DNA of 64,000 bases from Chloranthus sessilifolius (lineage: Eukaryota; Streptophyta; Magnoliopsida; Chloranthales; Chloranthaceae), in contig CM037593.1 of NCBI GenBank assembly GCA_021018995.1, positions 17,884,088-17,948,087 of the forward strand. The letters are read 5' to 3'. Every line of letters begins with the position of its first letter. The stretch's first letter is position 1. This document shows, in pieces, positions 55,945 to 64,000 of the stretch. The position numbers were made by a program, and so were the translations under genes. Below the pieces are notes generated by a model. That model made no database searches. It was not told the DNA's origin and saw only the letters and a program-made list of their open reading frames with translations.

Positions 55945-58172
55945 GCCTATCGCCCAACTTTCATGGCTTTCATTCATCTATATAACATTACGCTTATGAA
56001 CTTAAAAAATTTTGGTTGTCATTTTTAATCCTCTGTTAAACTCTTTCATTAAGGTTTAGGATTTAGGATATTTTCTGTTGTCTGAGTTTTTTGTAGGTTG
56101 AGATGCCAGTATTTGAGATCTTAGTATCTTCTATATATTTTCATGAATTTATGTCATTTTAATCATATTCACAAAAATCATTATAATATCAAATTATTCA
56201 CGATTTTTTAAAAAAATTGTGTTTTTCAAAATTTGTGAATAATTCCTGAATTTTTCAAAAAATTATGATTTTTAAAATTTTTATACTTTTAAATCTTTTT
56301 TTTATTCTTTCACTCAGATTTTTCCTTTGAATATTTTCTCGAACTTGTTGAATTTTTCTAAGTTTTAACCTTGCCGAATTGTTGATTATGATTCCAATGA
56401 AGAATTTGTTGTTCTTTATCGAAATTGGTGCTGTGGAAGATTTCAGGGGAGAAAAAGAAGCATCAATATGAATGCTTATGCACATACTAAAATAGTGAAT
56501 TCAATGGTTGATGGATTAATTTTATAAGCTATTAGCGCTAATAATTTATATGTTGTTTATAATACCTCAATAGAATATATGTAAAATACACAATTATATG
56601 TTGTACAAAAACCTCTTATAAGGTATTTGTATTTTCAATTGCGTTGATGAGTTTCACGTACAAAGAAGACAATCATTACACAAAATAATCAATATCACAA
56701 GAAGGTAGAAAGAGAAAGAGATCATACCACAAACAAGAATAAGATTTACGTGGTTCGGCCTAAGCCTATATCTACGGACAGTTAAACAAAGTGGGGTGAG
56801 TTTACGCGACTGAGTAAACTCACCCCACTTCCAAAATTTAACAATTTCAGGTGAAGATTCAGCTTATCCCGTCCTTGATGACACGGATGCTGCTAATCCG
56901 GAGACGGCTCATATAAATAAGGATGCCGACTACCACCTTGATGAGAACGTAGACCCGACGGACTTTTACCAGCATTGAAAACCCTTTTATTCTAGTTTTT
57001 TCTTTATTTCTTGAGAGACTTGTTTTAGCCTTGATACATTGTGTGAGTTTACGTTTGAGACCGTTTTACCTTACCTGAAATTGATTTTGATTTGATATCC
57101 TAGATGCATGATTTAGGATTAAGTACTTCATTAATGTTGTTTACGATTTTCGATGTTAATTTATGAGTCATTTATCGTTTAATGTTATCTTAAATGCCTC
57201 AATCCATATGACAAGTCAATTTATAACTTATGTGTATGTCCGCTTATCGCCTTAACTAGCGTGCGGTGTCATAACATGTAATTCTAGGCCATCGATATTG
57301 GGTAAGGATTCTGGGTCGTGACAGCCCATCGCCCAACTTTCATGGCTTTCATTCATCTATATAACATTACGCTTATGAACTTAAAAAATTTTGGTTGCCA
57401 TTTTTAATCCTCTGTTAAACTCTTTCATTAAGGTTTAGGATTTAGGATATTTTCTGTTGTCTGAGTTTTTTGTAGGTTGAGATGCCAGTATTTGAGATCT
57501 TAGTATCTTTTATATATTTTCATGAATTTATGTCATTTTAATCATATTCACAAAAATCATTATAATATCAAATTATTCACGATTTTTTAACAAAATTGTG
57601 TTTTTCAAAATTTGTGAATAATTCCTGAATTTTTCAAAAAATTATGATTTTTAAAATTTTTATACTTTTAAATCTTTTTTTTATTCTTTCACTCAGATTT
57701 TTCCTTTGAATATTTTCTCGAACTTGTTGAATTTTTCTAAGTTTTAACCTTGCCGAAGTGTTGACTATGATTCCAATGAAGAATTTGTTATTCTTTATCC
57801 AAATTGGTGCTGTGAAAGATTTAAGGGGAGAAAAAGAAGCATCAATATGAATGCTTATGCACATACTAAAATAGTGAATTCAATGGTTGATGGATTAATT
57901 TTATAAGCTATTAGCGCTAATAATTTGTATGTTGTTTATGATACCTCAATAGAATATATGTAAAATACACAATTATATGTTGTACAAAAACCTCTTATAA
58001 GGTATTTGTGTTTTCAATTACGTTGATGATTTTCACGTGCGAAGAAGACAATCATTACACAAAATAATCAATATCACAAGAAGGTAAAAAGAGAAAGAGA
58101 TCATACCACAAACAAGAATAAGATTTACGTGGTTCGGCCTAAGCCTATATCTACGGACAGTTAAACAAAGTG
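55418..58172 (+). repeat. tandem duplication, two copies offset by 1379 bp
   Basis: 55418-56793 and 56797-58172 agree almost base for base. Both contain ACGCGACTGAGTAAACTCAC, the same 76-codon minus-strand frame and the first 195 bp of the LTR at 57978. Only scattered substitutions were seen. The three-base junction and shared TGAGT at both left edges suggest a short-homology or slippage event. Confidence 0.92.
56599..56793 (-). repeat. partial LTR copy carried by the tandem duplication
   Basis: TGTTGTACAAAAACCTCTTA to GTTAAACAAAGTG equals 57978-58172 and stops there. It has TTATA before it like the intact LTR, but no internal domain. Confidence 0.88.
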
Positions 58173-58637
58173 TTTCCACTATCACGAAAAAGATGCATAA
58201 GGGCTACAAACAATGGAGATCTAATTCTCCAATCTTACCCAACAAAGGAAAACCACAAATACCCATGCCTAAAAGACCAAGTCTCACATGCAAAACAAAT
58301 CCCAGATTCTCTCTATCTACCAAAACACAATTAAAGGGGATAGCAATTCCAAAACCCAAAAAATCCCACACGTCCGAAATATCTCTCACATATTTATAAG
58401 TTTTTCTCTCACACTAATTATCCCCAAGAGAACCCAAGTTCCGAAAAAAAAAACTCACTTTCCAATTTGGTTTGGACTCTCCTTCCTTATCTTTCATATT
58501 CTATTTAATAGGAACCTATATTAATCCATCTTAAAATAGCAACTAAACCCATTTAAATCTCTATCGACTATTGGTCGACCAACCCAATTTCCAAAGGAAT
58601 CTTTAGTTTCAACCGTAAATCAAGTCAAAACCCAACA
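57978..58637 (-). repeat. 3' LTR of the non-autonomous element
   Basis: 660 bp, canonical ends. It is the 3' LTR because the polypurine tract adjoins it at 58638-58650. Confidence 0.9.
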
Positions 58638-58769
58638 ATCTCCATCTTAGCGAAATTTGTAAACCAACAATAATTCTCCACATCGACATGAAATCTTATG
58701 CCATTCAAACAAATCAAGCATCTTCAATTTCAACTATAAAACTGCCTTCAAACTTGCCTACTGACACCA

Positions 58770-59345
58770 ACGCACCCGAAAGTGCCCAAATTGTCAATGC
58801 ACCTGAAGTGTCAAACTACTAACGCACCCGAAAATGCTCAAATTGCTAATGCACCGGAAGTGCCAAACTACCAATATACCCAAAAGTGCCCAAATTGCCA
58901 ATGCACCCGAAAGTGCCCAAAATGCCAATACACCCCAAGTGTCAAACTACTAATGCATCTAAAAGTGCCCAAATTGCCAATGCACCCGAAAATATCCAAA
59001 ATGCTAATGCACTCGAAGTGCCAAACTACCAATACACTCAAAAGTGTCCAAATTGCCAATATACCAGAAAGTGCCCAAAATTATCAATGCACTCGAAGTA
59101 ACAAATTGCTAATGCATACAAAAAATGTGCAAACTGTCAATACACTCAAAAGTGCCAAACTGTTAATGTACCCAAAAGTGCCCAAATTACTAATGTACTT
59201 GAAATGCCAAACTGCCAATGCACATAAAGTACCAAACTGCCAATGCACTTGAATGTGCCAAATTGCCAATACACCTGAAGTGCCAAATTGACAATGCACC
59301 TAAATGTGTCAAACTACAAATGCACCAAAAATGCCAAACTGTAAA
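58770..59345 (-). repeat. internal tandem repeat, 26-27-bp unit, about 20 copies
   Basis: Plus-strand unit AGTGCCCAAATTGCCAATGC followed by ACCCGAA, with a second subtype AGTGCCAAACTACCAATAT. It occupies more than half of the internal domain. Frames through it are repetitive (…CPNCQYT…) on one strand and mirror-like on the other, so a real protein is doubtful. Confidence 0.85.
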
Positions 59346-59617
59346 TTTTTGCAGGATTATTTATAGTACCAATCTTCATATTAACGAGTGGAGGCTGCTC
59401 CACCTAGCAAAGTGCTTCTTTCCAAGTAGTGCCCTTCATCACGAACGATTTCGGATATTTCGCAAAACACAATCGATTTGTATCACAAGTCTGCTGATTA
59501 ATCTTGCCTCAATCTTTCTCCGTCACATCTAACCATTCACATAGCCAATCGTAAAAAATCACCAATAACAAGAGAAAACTTTCTCGCGGAAGCAAAACGA
59601 TGACCAAGTCGAAACCT

Positions 59618-59633
59618 AGGCTTTGATACCAAT
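59618..59633 (-). other. primer binding site of the non-autonomous element
   Basis: The minus strand reads ACAATTGGTATCAAAGCC from the LTR edge. TTGGTATCAAAGC matches the Met-tRNA primer site with one change, as does the gypsy element at the left of the window. Confidence 0.75.
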
Positions 59634-60293
59634 TGTTGTGTAAAAATTTTTTATAAGGCGTTTGCACGTCTAATCTCGTTGATGGCTTTCACGTGCGAAG
59701 AAGACAACCAATAAACCAAATAATCAATATCACAAGAAGGTAGAGAGTGAAAGAGATCATACTACAAACAAGAACAAGATTTACGTGGTTCGGCCTAAGC
59801 CTACGTCCACGAGCAGTCAAACAAAGTGCTTCCACTATCACAAAAAAGATGCACAAAGACTGCAAACAATGGAGATAGAATTCTCCAATCTCACCCAACA
59901 AAGGAAAACCACAAATACTCATGCCTAAAAGACCAAGTCTTACATGCAAAATAAAACCCAGATTCTCTCTCTCTACCAAAACAAAACCAAAGGGGATCCC
60001 AATTCCAAAACCCAAAAAATCTCACACGTCCAAAATATCTCACATATTTATAAGTTTTTCTCTCACACTAATTATCCCTAAGAGAACCCACGTTTCAAAA
60101 AAAAAAAACCTCACTTTCTAATTTGGCTTAGACTCTCCTTCCTTATCTTTCATATCCTACTTAATAGGAACCTATATTAATCCATCTTAAAATAGCAACT
60201 AAACACATTTAAATCTCTATTGACTATTAGTCGACTAAACCAATTTTCAAAGGAATTTTTAGTTGTAACCATAAGTTAAGTCAAAACCCAACA
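59634..60293 (-). repeat. 5' LTR of the non-autonomous element
   Basis: 660 bp, same ends as the other LTR, with visible divergence (for example TTTTTATAAGGCG against CCTCTTATAAGGTA), so the insertion is not recent. Confidence 0.9.
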
Positions 60294-60298
60294 TTATA

Positions 60299-61277
60299 TA
60301 TTATAAAAATTTAATAGAAAACATGATGACACATATGTAAACCAAAAGTTAACTTGAGATTTGAGAATTGCACATCTTATGAAATCTTGAGATCCAAAGT
60401 GAGTTATTGCTATGCATGATGAGTATCATGCTCTTCTTATTCTTGATCAACCATCCATGAACATAGTTGACTTAGTTGTCAATGAGTTTTTTCCATCAAA
60501 CAAGTCAATGACCAGAGACAGAGCTCGCCTTGTTTCCGAAGGTTTTTATCACCAATCACGTTTTTATTTTCGTAAAATATTTAGTTTCGTTGTTAAACCG
60601 TTCACGTTTCAATTGATATTATCTATTATTGCCTTTCGTAGACGAATTTTTTTACAGCGCAACGTAAAAAATATCTGTCTATATAGAATTGCATGGGTTT
60701 CTTCTGTATAAGCATTTTTATCATACTGAGGAATTGATCGATCCATTTATCTTTCTTCTTCATTCCCCCTATCGTCATCTTAGTTCTACTTTTATATGTT
60801 GATGACATTATCCCTGCCCGCTCCAATGGTACCTATGTTCTCTCAATTCATTAATCATCTTACTACCAAATTCTCAATGATAAGACTTAAGGGATCTCAG
60901 GTTTACTATATTTGCGACATATTAAATCCTCAATGCAACCCCACCAATGATTGCATTGAAAGACCTGTGGGGTGCAAAATATAAATACGTCATTGCTAAT
61001 ATAATCTGTTCTTCAAATATGATAGTGGAGATCATTTTGCGTCCCAATCTTTCACACAATAGATCTTGAGATCATGATTCTATCATTAAATGGTCAAATT
61101 TTATTTCCATGTGACACACAACCCGAAAAGTGATCGAAGAACCACCTTTTAATGTTTGTCATGATCATATTCATTATCCGGGATATTTGTAACATGGAAT
61201 CAATATCAGATTGTATGATGGTAGCCCATGATCTAGCTTCGGAGTAAATGTAACTTGTAATCTAGATGTACGGATGT

Positions 61278-61331
<54 letters not shown>

Positions 61332-61750
61332 TGAGAAGGGCATCTAACTTTAGATTCCTTCTTATTACAAAAAGACAAAATAAGTAATAATCTTTGAAAT
61401 TGTAAAAATAAAGCTATCAATAAAATCTCTCCTTTTGGTAATTTGGTTTTTAGTTTTAAGTACCTTTAAATCCACCCCCCTAATCCTTGGGTTCACCTAC
61501 ACTGAAACACATGGACTGCGTTGAATTAGACGATGGAGATCGTTTATCCTCCCAATCTTTCACATAATGGATCATCATATCATGGGCGTACTATCAAACG
61601 ATCAGTGTTTTATTTCACGTAGCACACATCTAAGAAAAGTGACTTTAACATCACGGGAATGCTTAAAATTGATTTTAAGATCACTTTTTTTAGTGTACCA
61701 ATGATTTTTTTCGATGCTCAATGATTTTTTTTTTAACACCCAAAATTATC
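60299..61750. other. intergenic, no gene recognised
   Basis: AT-rich. An (AT)n run of about 22 units lies at 61284-61327. Short frames at 60412-60711 show no motif. Confidence 0.5.
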
Positions 61751-62476
61751 GACCGATAATTTGAAGTTGTCGGCTGATCATTTGCTAATCAATTTGAAGT
61801 TATCGGCCGATCATTTGCTAATCATCAAATTATTGGTTGATAATTTTAAATTGTCGACCGATAATTTTTGGGTTTTAAAAAAAAAATATTTGGGCACCGA
61901 AATTTCGACTCGGACCACAAGATTTTGGGCAAAATTTCGTCGGGGATTTTTGACCGAAATCCTGAAATTTCAGTGGGGTCCGAAACCGATTTGTTTCAGC
62001 CTAAATTTTCATCCATGTTACAAGATATGACATCCTGGGCGAAACCGATACATAACATCGATAAGTATCTGTTTTTCAGCATATCGATCCTTATCGGTTC
62101 TGATACTTCTCGGTCCTCCAGTTCGGTATCGGTATCGCTTGATACAGGTTCGTATCGGTTTACGCCGAGACTTTGGATTTTTTTTTCACAAGGGCCGATA
62201 TGTATCTGTATCGGCCAATTCATATCGGTCATCCATGGACCGATACCAATACCGAGTCTTACACCTCGATCCCAAACGATTAACGCTTCATTTAAGTTGA
62301 GGCCAAGGATCAAATTTTCGGCTGAAACGCATCAGGTACGAATCCTATCAAAACGAAATCCCAAAATTTTCAATCAAAAATCACGGCCTTCAAATTCTTG
62401 ACTGATAATTTGAAGTTATCGGCCGATAATTTGCTAATTATCAAATTATCGACCGAGAATTTTGGGTTTAAAAAAA

Positions 62477-62521
<45 letters not shown>

Positions 62522-62705
62522 GGGCACCAAAATATCGGCCGACATTTCTTCCAGTATTTTCGATCGAAATCTTGAATTTTCGGTGAAAATACCATATTCG
62601 ATTTCAGTCCCAACCAATATTTCGGTGCCCAATGATTCTTTTTTTTTTTAACCCAAAATTATCAGCCTTCAAATTATCGGCCGATAATTTGGTTTTAAAA
62701 AATAA

Positions 62706-62753
<48 letters not shown>

Positions 62754-63720
62754 TGGCACCGAAAGTTCGCCTTGGCCTACAATATTTCGGCTGAAATTTC
62801 GTTCGGGATTTTCGGCCCAAATCCTGAAATTTTAGTGGCGTTCGAAATCGATTCGTTTCCGCTGAAATATTAGGATTTCGGCCGAAATTTTGATCTATGT
62901 TATGAGGTATGGCATCCTTCGCGATACTGATACATAGCAGCGATACGTATCGATTTTTCAACAAACCAATGCATATCAGTTCTGATACTTCCCGATTCTC
63001 CAACTCCGCATCGGTATTGGCTGATAAGGGCCCGTATTAGCCGATACGTATTAGGCTCGGCTGATACATTTCGGGTTCGGCCGATTCTTATTGGTCCTCC
63101 ATAGACCGATACCCGATACCAAATTTAACACCTTGATCCCAAACGATAAAGACTTCATTTTACTTGGGGTCATGGATCAAAATTTCGGCCGAAACGCTTC
63201 GGTTTCGAACCCCACCGAAATGAAATCCTGAAATTTTCAGTCAAAAATCACGGCCTTCAAATTCTCGACCGATAATTTAAAGTTATCAGCTGAAATTTCG
63301 ACCTGGCCCACAAGATTTTGGTCGAAATTTTAATCCATACTCTAAGGTATGACATCTTGTGCGATACTAATACATAACGACGATACGTATCATCTTTTCA
63401 ACAAACTTATACGTATCAGTTCTAATACTCTGCGGTCCCCCAACAAGGTATTGGTATCCGTATCGGTTGATACGAGTCCGTATCGATCGATTTGTATTGG
63501 GTATCAACCGATACATATCAGTCTGCGCTGAGACCTTGTGTTTTTTTTTTTTTTTTTTAAAAGGCCGAATTTCACACCTTCATCCAAAACGATAGACTTC
63601 ATTTTAGTTGGGGTCTTGGATCAAAATTTCGGCTGAAACTCATCGGTTTCAAACCCTACTGAAATGAAATCCCAAAATTTTTGGTCAAAAATTGCGGCCT
63701 TCAAATTCTCGACAGAAAAT
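61751..63720. repeat. array of about 440-bp units built from MITE-like motifs
   Basis: Landmark ATGACATCCTGGGCGAAACC (or variants) recurs at about 62027, 62908 and 63347; spacing is 881 and 439 bp, so one unit near 62467 is replaced by other copies of the subunits. Each unit has TCGGCCGATAATTTG motifs, a run of A or TA, GGGCACCGAAA, a GATACGTATCGG cluster, and TCATGGATCAAAATTTCGGC. The GATACG part and the CATGGATCAAAAT / ATTTTGATCTATG ends match the bounded hAT-like MITE at 30704-30918. Confidence 0.72.
62470..62521 (+). repeat. A-run plus (TA)n microsatellite in the array
   Basis: About 24 A followed by about 13 TA. A similar TA run is at 62710-62751. Confidence 0.9.
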
Positions 63721-63731
63721 TTGAAGTAATT

Positions 63732-63872
63732 CACTACAAAAAATAAAACTATTAGCGGCAGTTTTTTTAATAAAAAACTGCCGCTACACTACAAAAAACT
63801 GCCGCTACAAAAATGCTAGCGGCAGTTTTTTATTAAAAAAAACTGCCGCTAATAGTCTTATTTTTTGTAGTG
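63732..63872. mobile_element. CACTA-type MITE, 141 bp, with 3-bp target duplication
   Basis: Starts CACTACAAAAAATAA and ends TTATTTTTTGTAGTG, perfect inverted repeats with the CACTA signature. ATT stands on both sides (63729-63731, 63873-63875). Inside, GCGGCAGTTTTT hairpins are repeated, and a second ACTACAAAAAACTGCCGCTA occurs in the middle, as if one end had been duplicated. Confidence 0.9.
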
Positions 63873-63875
63873 ATT

Positions 63876-64000
63876 GGCCAATAATTTGCTAATCACCAAT
63901 AATTATCGGCTAATATTTTGAAGGCGGATAATTTTGGGTTTTATAACAAAACAAAAAAATGTATGGGCACCGAAACTTTGACTTGACCCATCACTTTCGT
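63876..64000. repeat. further unit of the 440-bp array, cut by the window edge
   Basis: ATAATTTGCTAATCACC, GGGTTTTATAACAAAAC and GTATGGGCACCGAAAC repeat the order of landmarks seen in the array to the left. Confidence 0.65.

Larger units (their letters stand above)
57978..60293 (-). mobile_element. intact non-autonomous LTR retrotransposon, 2316 bp, copia-like
   Basis: Two 660-bp LTRs (57978-58637, 59634-60293), both TGTTGT...CCAACA, enclose 996 bp. TTATA stands on each outer side (57973-57977, 60294-60298), an exact 5-bp target duplication. On the minus strand a Met-tRNA primer site (ATTGGTATCAAAGCC) follows the 5' LTR. The polypurine tract AAGATGGAGAT precedes the 3' LTR, as in many plant Ty1-copia elements. 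There is no gag or pol; the interior is largely a tandem repeat. Replication would need proteins from another element. Confidence 0.92.

Noticed and set aside
56255-57864. Two copies of a 76-codon frame as a gene pair
   Set aside because: They are the same segment in the 1379-bp tandem duplication, AT-rich, basic, without recognisable motif.
58782-59299. 156-residue repetitive frame and its mirror frames in the non-autonomous LTR element
   Set aside because: Every frame through the 26-27-bp repeat is similarly open, with no start context or domain; most likely non-coding.
58782-59345. CRISPR-like array
   Set aside because: Repeats are contiguous with no unique spacers, the host is a plant, and the array is inside an LTR element.

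Overview
This is nuclear DNA from a flowering plant. The evidence is spliced GT-AG genes of plant-specific families (a BAHD acyltransferase and a DUF2921 membrane protein), plant-type L1 LINEs with DUF4283 and zf-RVT domains, Ty3-gypsy and Ty1-copia LTRs primed by initiator-Met tRNA, Au-like SINEs, CACTA, hAT and Mutator-like MITEs, and a short CCCTAAA telomere-type tract. Very large repeat-filled introns suggest a big-genome, probably woody lineage; the species cannot be told from the sequence.

Layout. Positions 1-2410 hold the 5' end of a decayed Ty3-gypsy element on the minus strand. From 4363 to 32508 (+) lies the 3' part of one gene for a small RNA-binding protein: half an RRM, an Arg/Asp/Glu-rich tract and a C-terminal coiled coil. 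It was rebuilt here from eight exons whose reading phases all fit. Its introns of 7.4 kb and 16.2 kb are mostly transposon. The 16.2-kb intron holds a nested stack: a LINE with 14-bp target duplications (16708-28739), broken by Ty3-gypsy remnants, which are in turn broken by a second LINE. A solo LTR of the first gypsy family sits just upstream.

33.3-36.4 kb is intergenic with retroposon scraps. 36466-42364 (+) is a two-exon BAHD acyltransferase-like gene (448 aa) that keeps HXXXD but lacks DFGWG; its 4.55-kb intron carries at least three foldback or TIR elements. 42.5-44.3 kb holds a LINE fragment and a probable solo LTR. 45558-48758 (-) is an intact 1066-aa DUF2921 membrane protein with a likely 5'UTR intron whose acceptor has been duplicated.

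49.3-64 kb has no recognisable gene. It contains long TA/TG microsatellites, a 1379-bp tandem duplication, an intact 2.3-kb non-autonomous LTR element (660-bp LTRs, TTATA target duplications, internal domain made largely of 26-27-bp repeats), and at the right edge an array of about 440-bp units with a CACTA MITE next to it. The three genes are not functionally linked. The clearest themes are intron growth by nested transposons and a family of short hAT-like elements rich in GATACGTATCGG-type motifs.

All calls come from reading the sequence; no alignments or database searches were run.
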